From assembly GCA_963721585.1 (NCBI GenBank), contig CAVRJN010000007.1:1364001-1428000 (forward strand): a stretch of DNA of 64,000 nucleotides. Reading direction: 5' to 3'. Position numbers and translations under genes: made by a program. Under the pieces are notes generated by a model, which saw only the letters and a program-made list of their open reading frames with translations, had not been told where the DNA came from and searched no databases. Below are positions 9,359 through 17,481 of this stretch, in pieces (the first letter of the stretch is position 1; every line of letters starts with the position of its first letter). This DNA is from Bog-473 sp963721585. Its GTDB lineage: Bacteria > Actinomycetota > Acidimicrobiia > Acidimicrobiales > RAAP-2.

Positions 9359-9874
9359 TCAGCCGGCCTCGGCGGCGACGGCCAGGCGCAGCTCGGCCCG
9401 GGCCAACGCCTTCTCGGCCTCTTGCAGCGCCAGCTCGGGATCGTCGGCGCCGTTCTCATCGTGGCCGGCGGGCGCCCGACCGGCACGCAGATCGGCCACG
9501 AGTTGCGTCGCCGCCTCTTTGGCAAGCTCCGCCCGCGGCACGTCGATCTCCTCGGCCATCTCGGCCACGCCGGCCAGCACGGTGACCCGGGTGGACATCC
9601 CGGGCAGGGGCCCGTCGCCCTCGGCCAGACCCTCCGCGGCACCAGGGCTGGTGTCGACCTGCAGGAAACCGCCGTGCACGGCGAGCCGGGCCTCGGTGCC
9701 ATCCGGCTGTGCCACCTTGATCAGGCACGGGACGACGTCGGCGATCAACGAGGTGTGGCCGTCGAGCACCGTCATGTCGCCCCCCGACGTCGTGAGGACG
9801 ACCGCTGACGCGCCGCCGGCCAGCAGCGCCTCCTCGGGTGTCACCACTTCGACTCCGAAGACCCCGTCGGCCAC
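9359..9874 (-). CDS. atpC: ATP synthase F1 epsilon subunit
   Basis: Last gene of the operon. Epsilon is part of the central stalk and regulates ATP hydrolysis. The N-terminal beta-sandwich (about residues 1-95) carries the family pattern GVEVVTPEE, DGHTSLIADV and HGGFLQV. A C-terminal helical region follows. At 171 residues it is about 35 longer than typical epsilon: an insertion rich in Gly/Asp (about 80-92) and a stretch after residue 130 (RAGRAPAGHDENGADDPE) precede the last helix. The GTG start shares one base with the atpD TAG stop, so translation is coupled. Confidence 0.9.
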   Translation of the reverse strand: MADGVFGVEVVTPEEALLAGGASAVVLTTSGGDMTVLDGHTSLIADVVPCLIKVAQPDGTEARLAVHGGFLQVDTSPGAAEGLAEGDGPLPGMSTRVTVLAGVAEMAEEIDVPRAELAKEAATQLVADLRAGRAPAGHDENGADDPELALQEAEKALARAELRLAVAAEAG

Positions 9875-11331
9875 TAGCTGGCGCCCTCCTCGAGCGTCTT
9901 GGCTTTGGCCAGGACGGACTCGACGCCGCCGACGTTGAGGAACGCCTGTTCCGGGATTGCATCGAGGTCGCCGTTCACGAGTGCCTCGAAGGACTCGACC
10001 GTCTCGTCGATGGGTACGTAGATGCCCGGCACGCCGGTGAACACCTCTGCCACGAAGAACGGTTGCGACAGGAAGCGCTGGATCTTGCGGGCCCGGGTCA
10101 CGGTCACGCGGTCCTCCTCGGACAGCTCGTCCATGCCGAGGATGGCGATGATGTCCTGCAGCTCCTTGTAGCGCTGCAGCACCTCTTGCACGCGCCGGGC
10201 CACGGCGTACTGGCGGTCACCGACGATCTCGGGGGCCAGGATGTTCGACGTGGATGCCAGCGGGTCCACCGCAGGGTAGATCCCGAGCGCGGCGATCTGC
10301 CGGGAGAGCTCCGTCGTCGCGTCCAGGTGGGTGAACGTGGTGAACGGGGCCGGGTCGGTGTAGTCGTCGGCCGGGACGTACACGGCCTGCAGCGAGGTGA
10401 TCGACTTCCCCTTGGTCGAGGTGATGCGCTCTTGCAGCTCGCCCATCTCGTCGGCCAGCGTGGGCTGGTAGCCCACCGCCGAGGGCATCCGGCCGAGCAG
10501 AGTGGAAACCTCCGAGCCGGCCTGGACGAAACGGAAGATGTTGTCGATGAACAACAGGACGTCCTGGTTCTGCACGTCCCGGAAGTACTCCGCCATGGTG
10601 AGCGCGGCCAGGGCGACGCGGAGGCGGACGCCCGGAGGCTCGTCCATCTGGCCGTAGACCAGGGCGGCCTTGTCGATGACGCCGGACTCCTGCATCTCGA
10701 GCCACATGTCGGTGCCCTCGCGCGTGCGCTCGCCCACGCCGGCGAAGACCGAGACCCCGCTGTACTGCTGGGCCACGCGGTGGATCATCTCCTGGATGAT
10801 GACGGTCTTGCCGACGCCGGCTCCCCCGAAGAGGCCGATCTTGCCGCCCTGCACGTAGGGTTCAAGCAGGTCGATCACCTTGATCCCGGTCTCGAACATC
10901 TGGGCCCTCGGCTCCAGCTGGTCGAATGCCGGCGCGCTGCGGTGGATCTCCCAGTAGTCGTCGACGCCTTCGATCGAATCGGTGTCGAGCGGCTGGCCGA
11001 GCACGTTGAACACGTGCCCGAGCACTGCGTTCCCGACAGGGACCGTGATGCCACGGCCCAGGTTCCGCACCGGCGCGCCCCGGACCAGCCCGTCGGTCTG
11101 CTGCATGCAGATGCAGCGGACCCGTCCATCCCCGATCTGCTGCGCCACCTCCGCCGCCACCACGTGGGACTCACCGTCGAGATCAATGCTGAACTCGACC
11201 TCATGGTTGATCTCGGGCAGGGCGTGGGGCGGGAACTCGACATCGATGACCGGGCCGGCGATGGCCACGACGCGGCCGTCTTCGAGCGAACCCGCCGGAG
11301 CGGTGTCCTGTGTTGCGCTGGTAGTTGTCAT
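9874..11331 (-). CDS. atpD: ATP synthase F1 beta subunit
   Basis: This is the catalytic subunit. The ATG at 11331 gives 485 residues; a frame reaching 11904 is open but lies over atpG and is not homologous. Walker A is GGAGVGKT (169-176). Other family blocks are visible: GERTREG, the LLFIDNIFRF Walker B region, and the adenine-binding SALGYQPTLA-like segment, here SAVGYQPTLADEM. It is separated from atpG by 5 nt and shares one base with atpC. Confidence 0.97.
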   Translation of the reverse strand: MTTTSATQDTAPAGSLEDGRVVAIAGPVIDVEFPPHALPEINHEVEFSIDLDGESHVVAAEVAQQIGDGRVRCICMQQTDGLVRGAPVRNLGRGITVPVGNAVLGHVFNVLGQPLDTDSIEGVDDYWEIHRSAPAFDQLEPRAQMFETGIKVIDLLEPYVQGGKIGLFGGAGVGKTVIIQEMIHRVAQQYSGVSVFAGVGERTREGTDMWLEMQESGVIDKAALVYGQMDEPPGVRLRVALAALTMAEYFRDVQNQDVLLFIDNIFRFVQAGSEVSTLLGRMPSAVGYQPTLADEMGELQERITSTKGKSITSLQAVYVPADDYTDPAPFTTFTHLDATTELSRQIAALGIYPAVDPLASTSNILAPEIVGDRQYAVARRVQEVLQRYKELQDIIAILGMDELSEEDRVTVTRARKIQRFLSQPFFVAEVFTGVPGIYVPIDETVESFEALVNGDLDAIPEQAFLNVGGVESVLAKAKTLEEGAS

Positions 11332-11336
11332 TCTGG

Positions 11337-12257
11337 TCAAGCTCCCTTCGACTGGCGGAGCGCCTCGGCACCACCGACGATTTCCATGATCTCTGTGGTG
11401 ATGGCGTCCTGGCGGGCACGATTCATCACCCTGGTGAGCGTGCGAACCAACTCGTCGGCGTTCTCGGTCGCCGACGCCATGGCCCTCTGCTGCGCGGTGA
11501 AGAACGACGCCGTGCCCTCGAGGAGCGCGGCGAAGATCTCGGATTCGGTGGCCCGCGGCGCCAACTCCGCTAACAGCGTCTCGACGTCGGGCTCGAACTC
11601 GGTATAGCCGCCGGACCCGGCGGTCGGCAGGTCGTCGATCCCACCCTCCTGTTGCTCCTCCTCGGTCGGGAGCGGGAGGGGCAGGAGCTGTTGGGTCTCG
11701 ACGCGCTGGATCCCCGCCGAGACGTACCGGGTCGAGACGAGCTGCAGGAGATCGAGCTGGCCGTCGAGGAACGGCGCCGTGACGACGGCGGCGACGTCCC
11801 GCGCGCCCACGAACTCCGGACGGTCGGCGATGCCGGAGAACGAGCGCTGCAGCGCGATGCCGCGGTAGCGGAAGTAGCCCGGAGCCTTCTTGCCGACGCT
11901 CCACAACGTGACCTCGACGTCGTTGCGCTGGTACTCGGCCACCAGTCGCTCGGTCGTCCGTAGGACGCCCGAGTTGTAGGAGCCGGCCAGGCCACGATCA
12001 CCCACGATGGCCAGGATCCCGACCCGGGCAGGCGACTCGGGGGTACCGAGCATCTTCTTCGCTGCGTTCGGGTCCTCGCGCACCGCCTGGCGGAGGATCC
12101 GCTGCATCCCCTCGCGGTACGGACGGTTGGCGGCGATGCGGTTTGTGGCGCGCACGATGCGCGACGCCGCGATCAGCTCCATGGCCTTTGTGATCTTCCT
12201 CGTCGACTGCACCGAGCGAATACGCCGGCGCAGGACGCGCTCTTGGCCTCCGGCCAT
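11337..12257 (-). CDS. atpG: ATP synthase F1 gamma subunit
   Basis: Gamma forms the rotating central shaft. The N-terminal helix has the signature RRIRSVQSTRKITKAMELIAASR, shown here only by its core SVQSTRKITKAMELIA. The C-terminal helix keeps the ASxNA-like region as MASATENADELV and ends in MNRARQDAITTEIMEIVGGAEAL. Between about residues 200 and 225 there is an acidic, Gly-rich insertion, a position where actinobacterial gammas also carry an extra loop. Length 306. The ATG lies 3 nt after the atpA stop. Confidence 0.96.
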   Translation of the reverse strand: MAGGQERVLRRRIRSVQSTRKITKAMELIAASRIVRATNRIAANRPYREGMQRILRQAVREDPNAAKKMLGTPESPARVGILAIVGDRGLAGSYNSGVLRTTERLVAEYQRNDVEVTLWSVGKKAPGYFRYRGIALQRSFSGIADRPEFVGARDVAAVVTAPFLDGQLDLLQLVSTRYVSAGIQRVETQQLLPLPLPTEEEQQEGGIDDLPTAGSGGYTEFEPDVETLLAELAPRATESEIFAALLEGTASFFTAQQRAMASATENADELVRTLTRVMNRARQDAITTEIMEIVGGAEALRQSKGA

Positions 12258-12260
12258 GGG

Positions 12261-13784
12261 TCAGTCGACCTTCCCCGTATCGAAGCCATCGAGGAACGAG
12301 GTGAGCCCCTTGTCCAGCGCGTCGCCGTCGGGCATCGTGCCCGTGGTGCGGATGTGCTCGAGTACCTCGGGTTGGTTTCCCTTGAAGTACTCGATGAGCT
12401 CGTTGCCGAAGCGCTGCACCTCGCTGACCGGAACCGTGTCGGTCCAGCCCTTGGTCCCGGCATAAATCACGAGCACCTGGTCCTCGACCGGCAGGGGCTG
12501 GTTCTGGGGCTGCTTGAGCAGCTCGGTCAGCCGGTAGCCCCGGTCGAGCTGGGCCTGGGACACCTTGTCGAGCTCGGAACCGAAGGTGGCGAACGCCTCG
12601 AGCTCGCGGAACTGGGCCAGGTCGAGCTTGAGCGTCCCCGAGACCTGCTTCATCGCCTTGACCTGCGCCGCGCTCCCCACCCGGCTCACCGAGTTCCCGA
12701 CGTTGATGGCCGGCCGGATGCCCGAGTTGAACAGGTCGGTCTCGAGAAAGACCTGGCCGTCGGTGATGGAGATGACGTTGGTGGGGATGTAGGCCGAGAT
12801 GTCGCCGGCCTTGGTCTCGATCACGGGCAGGGCGGTCAGGGACCCGGCTCCCAGGGCGTCGGAAAGCTTGGCGGCGCGCTCGAGCAGGCGGGAGTGGAGG
12901 TAGAAGACGTCGCCCGGGTAGGCCTCGCGCCCTGGTGGGCGCCGGAGCAGCAGCGACACCGAGCGGTAGGCCTCGGCCTGCTTGGACAGGTCGTCGTAGA
13001 CGATCAGCGCGTGCTCGCCGCTCTCCATCCAGTGCTGCCCCATGGCGCACCCCGCGTAGGGGGCGAGGTACTTGAACGGGGCCGGATCGCCCGCCGAGGC
13101 CACCACGACCACCGTGTACTCCAGGGCCTGGTGCTCCTCGAGTGTGGCGACCGTCTGGGCCACCGATGAGTTCTTCTGCCCGATGGCGACGTAGATGCAC
13201 TTCACGCCCAGGCCGGCCTGGTTGATGATGGTGTCGACCGCGACGGTCGTCTTCCCCGTCTTGCGGTCACCGATGATCAGCTCGCGCTGGCCCCGGCCGA
13301 TCGGGGTCATGGCGTCAATGGCCTTGATGCCGGTCTGCAACGGCTCGCTGACCGGTTGGCGACCCACGATGCCCGGCGCCTGCACCTCCATGCGGCGCGT
13401 CTCCGAGGTGTTGATGGGACCCTTGCCGTCGATCGGCTCACCGAGGGCGTTGACCACACGGCCCAGCAGCGCGTCGCCCACGGGCACCGTCTGAATACGG
13501 CCGGTCGCCTTGACAGTCTGTTCCTCCTCGAGGGTGTCGACCTCACCGAGCACGACAGCGCCGATGGTGTCCTCGTCGAGGTTGAGGGCGAGCCCCAGTG
13601 TCCCGTCCTGGAACTCCAACAACTCGTTCACCGCGGCTCCGGGCAAGCCCGAGACCCGGGCGATCCCGTCGCCGACCTCGACGATCCGGCCGATCTGCTC
13701 GGTCGCGATCTCCGGGTCGTACTCCTCGACGTGGCGCTCCAGCGCCGCGGTGATCTCACCGGCGTCGATCGTCAGCTCTGCCAT
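12261..13784 (-). CDS. atpA: ATP synthase F1 alpha subunit
   Basis: Non-catalytic nucleotide-binding subunit, 507 residues. Walker A is GDRKTGKT (172-179). The N-terminal crown pattern VGDGIARVSGLPGAAVNELLEF and the segment YVAIGQKNSSVAQTV are characteristic. Its ATG shares one base with the atpH TGA (TGATG), which indicates coupled translation. Length matches the family (500-550) without the long C-terminal extension seen in mycobacterial alpha; this copy stops soon after TSFLDGFDTG. Confidence 0.97.
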   Translation of the reverse strand: MAELTIDAGEITAALERHVEEYDPEIATEQIGRIVEVGDGIARVSGLPGAAVNELLEFQDGTLGLALNLDEDTIGAVVLGEVDTLEEEQTVKATGRIQTVPVGDALLGRVVNALGEPIDGKGPINTSETRRMEVQAPGIVGRQPVSEPLQTGIKAIDAMTPIGRGQRELIIGDRKTGKTTVAVDTIINQAGLGVKCIYVAIGQKNSSVAQTVATLEEHQALEYTVVVVASAGDPAPFKYLAPYAGCAMGQHWMESGEHALIVYDDLSKQAEAYRSVSLLLRRPPGREAYPGDVFYLHSRLLERAAKLSDALGAGSLTALPVIETKAGDISAYIPTNVISITDGQVFLETDLFNSGIRPAINVGNSVSRVGSAAQVKAMKQVSGTLKLDLAQFRELEAFATFGSELDKVSQAQLDRGYRLTELLKQPQNQPLPVEDQVLVIYAGTKGWTDTVPVSEVQRFGNELIEYFKGNQPEVLEHIRTTGTMPDGDALDKGLTSFLDGFDTGKVD

Positions 13785-14728
13785 CAGCCTGCTCCCTCTG
13801 TCGTCGTTCCCCGGGTCCGGTCAGCGCCGCCGGACAGCTCTTCGTCCCAACCACCCGGCACCAGGTGCTCGCGCAGCGCGTTCAGTCGCCCTCGTGCAGT
13901 GGCATCCACCTGCAGATCGCCGATCTCGATGACCGCGCCACTCAGCAGCGAGGCGTCGATGATGACCTGCAGCTCGACGGGCGAGCCCGTCAGCGTGGCG
14001 AGTGTCTCGGTGAGGCCGTTCCGCTGCGCGTCCTCCACGGGGGCGGCCGCCCGCACCCGGGCGATCCGCCAGCCCCGCGCCGCGGCCGTCTGATCGACCA
14101 GCCAGCTCAACGTCCCCACGACGTCACGCGCCCGCCCACCCGCGATCACGAAGCGAACCAGCGAGAGAGTGCGGTCCTGCACCTTGCCCTGCAGCAGCTG
14201 GGAGACCAGGCCCTGACGGGCCTCCACGCTGATGTCCCGGTCGGTCAGTGCCCGGCGCAGGGCAGGGGTGGAGGCGACGATCCGGGCGAACCGGAACAGT
14301 TCGTCCTCCATGTTCTCCAGCTCGCCCGTCGACATCGGCTCGTAGAGGGCTTGGGCGTAGCCCCCGACGCGCTGCCGTGCCCTGATCAGGCTCAGCGGAA
14401 GCTCCGGCTCCACAATGCCCTCGGCGAGCCGGTGGGCCCGCAGAGCCAGCCAGTCGAGCGCGCCGACCACGTCGGGGGCGGCCACGGCCGAGACAGCGTA
14501 GGCGGACGCCTGCCGGGCCGGCTCGGAGACCTTTCCCTCGAGGATCTCGCGCATGATCGCCTGGCGGGCGGCACCAGCCACCGCGGTATCGGTGAGGACG
14601 GCGCGCAAGGCAGGCGTGGCGACGACGAACCGCTCGATGGAACGAAGCTCGTCCGCCAATCCGGCCCGCTCCTCGGGCGCCACCGCATCGAAGACCGCGG
14701 CGGCGTAGCCCTGGAGGGACGGGTTCAC
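13784..14728 (-). CDS. atpH: ATP synthase delta subunit with a duplicated N-terminal domain
   Basis: Delta joins the top of F1 to the peripheral stalk. This copy has 314 residues against about 180 normally. Residues 7-94 and 123-210 are an internal duplication with a constant offset of 116 and no gaps: GYAAAVFD/GYAQALYE, TPALRAVLTD/TPALRRALTD, LEGKV/LQGKV, VVGALDWL/VVGTLSWL. A single C-terminal delta domain follows (about 219-290, ending ARGRLNALREHL). The GTG start overlaps the atpF stop (GTGA). Unlike mycobacteria, b and delta are separate genes here. Confidence 0.93.
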   Translation of the reverse strand: MNPSLQGYAAAVFDAVAPEERAGLADELRSIERFVVATPALRAVLTDTAVAGAARQAIMREILEGKVSEPARQASAYAVSAVAAPDVVGALDWLALRAHRLAEGIVEPELPLSLIRARQRVGGYAQALYEPMSTGELENMEDELFRFARIVASTPALRRALTDRDISVEARQGLVSQLLQGKVQDRTLSLVRFVIAGGRARDVVGTLSWLVDQTAAARGWRIARVRAAAPVEDAQRNGLTETLATLTGSPVELQVIIDASLLSGAVIEIGDLQVDATARGRLNALREHLVPGGWDEELSGGADRTRGTTTEGAG

Positions 14729-15267
14729 TGGCGCGCCCCGGCTCCGCTGGCCGCGGTTCCCTCTGCGTCGGCCCGCAGCGCGGCGACGGCCTCGTCGATC
14801 AGGTCGCGGTGGGCCTCGGCGTCGACCTCCCGCCCGATGATGCGCTCGACGACGTCCAGGACGATCTCGCCCATCCGCTCGGCCGCTTCCTCCACGGCGC
14901 GCTGACGGGCCAGGGCCACCTCCGTGGCGGCGTTGTTCACGATCCGGTCGTGCTCGGCTTGGGCGTTGGCCTGGGAATCGGACCGCACCGTCTCGGCCGT
15001 GCGGTTGGCCTGGGCCACGATCTCGCGCGCCTGCTGGCGCGCCGCTTCGAGCGCCCCGCGGCGCTCCTCGTCGGCAGCGTTGGCGTCCGCTTTCGCCTCG
15101 TCCGCCGCCTCGAGCTCGCTCCTGATCAGCTCGGCCCGGACGTCCAGGGCCTTCTTGAGCGGCGGCAGCACGTACTTGCCGATGACGAAAAGGACGATCA
15201 GGAACGCGAGCAACTCGACGAAGAGGGTCGAGTTGGGGATGAGAAAGTTGCTGTCTGCAAGGGGCAT
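14725..15267 (-). CDS. atpF: ATP synthase Fo b subunit
   Basis: The b subunit forms the peripheral stalk. Of 180 residues, about 14-36 form the single membrane helix (LFVELLAFLIVLFVIGKYVLP), followed by a long Ala/Glu/Arg-rich coiled coil to about residue 155. Only one b gene is present, so a homodimer is expected. The stop overlaps the atpH GTG start. Seventy-five nt separate it from atpE. Confidence 0.95.
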   Translation of the reverse strand: MPLADSNFLIPNSTLFVELLAFLIVLFVIGKYVLPPLKKALDVRAELIRSELEAADEAKADANAADEERRGALEAARQQAREIVAQANRTAETVRSDSQANAQAEHDRIVNNAATEVALARQRAVEEAAERMGEIVLDVVERIIGREVDAEAHRDLIDEAVAALRADAEGTAASGAGARQ

Positions 15268-15342
15268 ATTGGTCTCAGTCTGTGCGTGAGTTCGGTGTTG
15301 CTCCCGGCCGCAGGAGGGCGGTACGGGGCGCCATCCGCCGGC

Positions 15343-15603
15343 CTACTTCTTGTAGAGCGAGAAGATGAAGAGCGCGGTGAAGGCCAGGTTGATGAAGTAC
15401 ATGGCTTCGACCAGGCCGACCGTCAGGAACATGATGGTGAACAGGCGTCCCTGTGCCTCGGGCTGGCGTGCCACGCCGTTGATGGTGGCGCTTCCGGCCA
15501 AGCCGTCACCGACGGCAGCGCCGATGGCGCCTCCGCCGAGGGCCAGGCCACCGCCGACCATGGCTCCGGCCAGCTGAATGGCCTGCTGGGTTGAATCTGC
15601 CAT
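15343..15603 (-). CDS. atpE: ATP synthase Fo c subunit (proteolipid)
   Basis: The c-ring subunit has 86 residues in two membrane helices joined by the polar loop ARQPEAQ (45-51). The ion-carrying acid is Glu66 in the second helix (VGLVEAMYF). The first helix is Gly/Ala-rich (GGGLALGGGAIGAAVGDG). I see no extra Gln/Ser ligands of the sodium type in helix 1, so proton use is likely. The ATG at 15603 has a strong AAGGAGAG ribosome site. This separates it from the longer frame reaching 15813, which lies over atpB. Bedaquiline response cannot be judged from this alone. Confidence 0.96.
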   Translation of the reverse strand: MADSTQQAIQLAGAMVGGGLALGGGAIGAAVGDGLAGSATINGVARQPEAQGRLFTIMFLTVGLVEAMYFINLAFTALFIFSLYKK

Positions 15604-15629
15604 GTGATTGCTCTCCTTTGTTGAAGTGA

Positions 15630-16502
15630 CTAGTGATCTTGAATGGCCAGGGTGATCGATGGGATCTCCTGGGAGACGTCCATCCCGTGGATCCTTTCGT
15701 GCTCTTTTCCTTCGTCGTGTTCGGTGCTCATGGCCACGTCGAAGTAGAGGATCGTCAACAGGGCGAAGATGAACGCCTGAATGGCGCCGATGCCCAGGTC
15801 GAAGAGCTTCCACGCCGGATTGAGGAACAGCACGAGGACGTTGCCGACCGGGATGGCGCCGATCTTCCAGACCCCGAGGTACGCAATCAGCGACAGCATC
15901 AACGTCCCCGAGAGGAGGTTGCCGAACAGTCGGAGGGCCAGGGTGATCGGCTTGGCGATCTCCTCAACCAGATTGATGAAGATGTTGAAAGGTATGAGGT
16001 AGATCGGGAACGGCTGCATGGCGTAGTGCTTCAAGTAGCCGCCGATGCCGCGGGCACGCACCGATGAGATGTGCACCAGCACGATCACGAAGAGCGCCAT
16101 GGCGAGCGGGAGGTTGATATCCGCGTTGGGCGGCGCCAGCCAGTCGAAGTGCGCGCCCAGGCCCAGGGCGGTGAAGGTGTTGCAGACGAAGATGAAGAGG
16201 AAGAGTGTCGCGGCCAACGGAATTACCGAGGCGCCGCGCGGACCAATGGTGCCCTCGACCTGCCTGGTGAGGGCCCCGATGCCCATCTCCCACGCCGCCT
16301 GCAGACGCTTCGGCACCCCGCTGGTGATCTGCCGGCGCAGCATGATCCCGATAACGCAGCATACGACGACCGCGGCGCCGGTCGCCCAGACCGTGTCCAT
16401 GTTCAGGGTGAAGGGACCAATCTTCTCCGTGACGTGGTCGCCCACGGTGATGTTGGTGGAAGCCAGGACGAAGGTGTGCGGGCTGACGCCGAATGCGCTC
16501 AT
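15630..16502 (-). CDS. atpB: ATP synthase Fo a subunit
   Basis: The a subunit provides the proton half-channels. The 290-residue protein has at least five hydrophobic segments. It carries the essential arginine, Arg191, in ITLALRLFGNLLSGT. The following amphipathic helices (LVLFLNPAWKLFDLGIGAIQAFIFALL) include the conserved Gln of the last helix. The N-terminus (residues 1-35) is outside the membrane. The ATG overlaps the stop of the upstream membrane protein by 4 nt. Confidence 0.95.
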   Translation of the reverse strand: MSAFGVSPHTFVLASTNITVGDHVTEKIGPFTLNMDTVWATGAAVVVCCVIGIMLRRQITSGVPKRLQAAWEMGIGALTRQVEGTIGPRGASVIPLAATLFLFIFVCNTFTALGLGAHFDWLAPPNADINLPLAMALFVIVLVHISSVRARGIGGYLKHYAMQPFPIYLIPFNIFINLVEEIAKPITLALRLFGNLLSGTLMLSLIAYLGVWKIGAIPVGNVLVLFLNPAWKLFDLGIGAIQAFIFALLTILYFDVAMSTEHDEGKEHERIHGMDVSQEIPSITLAIQDH

Positions 16503-16969
16503 GCCGCCCCTTCGTCCTCGTCCTGCAGCGTGAACGAGACGGAGGCGGCGTCGAGCATGCCGCCGACCCCGCCGTGGCCCATCTTGAACATCGACCGCGC
16601 CACGTTGCCCAGCAGAACGAGCTGGAAAAGGGCGAGGCCGGCCATGACGCCCAGACCGAGGTCGAACGACAGGAAGAGCAGCCCGAGCGCGATCACAGAG
16701 ATGATGCCGAGGCGGATGACCGTGTTGGTGGCAAGCGGGCGACGGTGGTTCTCGTTCTCGCTCAACCCGACCTTGACCACCGAGCGCTGAATGAGACGGA
16801 AATTGAAGATGCCCAGCCCGAGGCCGATGCAGAGACCGAGGCCGGTCAACGCAGCATTGAGCGCGAGGCTCGCCACCAGCCCCACGACGCCGATCACGAG
16901 CGCGCTCAACATGGTGCGGCGCGACACGCGGGCGAGGTCCGGAAGCGCGAAGTTGGCGAAGATCGACAT
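16499..16969 (-). CDS. AtpI-like membrane protein of the ATP synthase operon
   Basis: The 156-residue protein has four predicted membrane segments, near 20-38, 42-58, 84-101 and 106-125. It lies between atpZ and atpB and overlaps atpB by 4 nt (ATGA). By position and topology it corresponds to the ATP synthase I protein, an accessory factor helping c-ring or complex assembly. Sequence is weakly conserved in this family, so the call leans on context. Confidence 0.7.
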   Translation of the reverse strand: MSIFANFALPDLARVSRRTMLSALVIGVVGLVASLALNAALTGLGLCIGLGLGIFNFRLIQRSVVKVGLSENENHRRPLATNTVIRLGIISVIALGLLFLSFDLGLGVMAGLALFQLVLLGNVARSMFKMGHGGVGGMLDAASVSFTLQDEDEGAA

Positions 16970-17021
16970 GGTCAGCCCTCGTTCCTGTCCGATGGACGGA
17001 GGCGCCGCCCCGGCTGCGGCG

Positions 17022-17297
17022 TCAGGTGTACCGGCGCAGCGCCTTGTACCCGATCATCACTGCGGAGACGATCCCGAAGGCCAGCCCCACGAAGGTGAGC
17101 CACGGCGTCGTGCCCAACCATGCATCGAGGAAATACCCGGCGGCGCCGGCAATGACCACGCTCAGCGCGCATGCCGTCCCCAGCCAGAAGAAGTCGCCCA
17201 GCGAGGCGGCGATGGTCGGCCGCTCGGCCGGGTCTCCCGGCTCCGCGGATGACTCCGCGGGCCTCGGGGACTCGGGGTGCGGGACGTCCTCGCTCAC
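17022..17297 (-). CDS. atpZ: AtpZ-like small membrane protein, first gene of the atp operon
   Basis: The 91-residue product has a Pro/Glu-rich N-terminus (1-28) and two membrane helices (about 33-57 and 63-84) separated by FLDAWLGTTPW. This matches the AtpZ/AtpI group that opens many atp operons and has been linked to Mg or Ca handling and assembly. The gap to the atpI-like gene is 52 nt and that to wecA upstream is 184 nt, so an atp promoter could lie in 17298-17481. I could not identify -35/-10 boxes there. Confidence 0.7.
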   Translation of the reverse strand: MSEDVPHPESPRPAESSAEPGDPAERPTIAASLGDFFWLGTACALSVVIAGAAGYFLDAWLGTTPWLTFVGLAFGIVSAVMIGYKALRRYT

Positions 17298-17392
17298 CCG
17301 GACGGGCGCGCACGTCGATGCTCACTTGACCACGCATCCGACTGCTGAACCCTTATGCGGTGCGTGGCGCGCCGGAGTCCGTCGTCCGGGAA

Positions 17393-17409
17393 CCTGCCGG
17401 GGCGGCAGG
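17393..17409 (-). terminator. GC-rich hairpin downstream of wecA
   Basis: CCTGCCG and CGGCAGG form a perfect 7-bp stem around a 3-nt loop, 73 nt after the wecA stop and 96 nt before atpZ. There is no T-run, so if it terminates it would be the T-less type often proposed for actinobacteria. It could also be a spacer hairpin. Confidence 0.35.
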
Positions 17410-17481
17410 AGCGGGCGAGGCGAGGTGGACGGGGTACACAGGCGTCATCATCGCATCTGCGCCCAGATGGCGTCCAAACGG

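Noticed and set aside
9838..11607. A 589-codon plus-strand frame opposite atpD
   Set aside because: Antisense of a highly conserved gene; it contains long H/V/L/D-rich runs and no recognisable domain.
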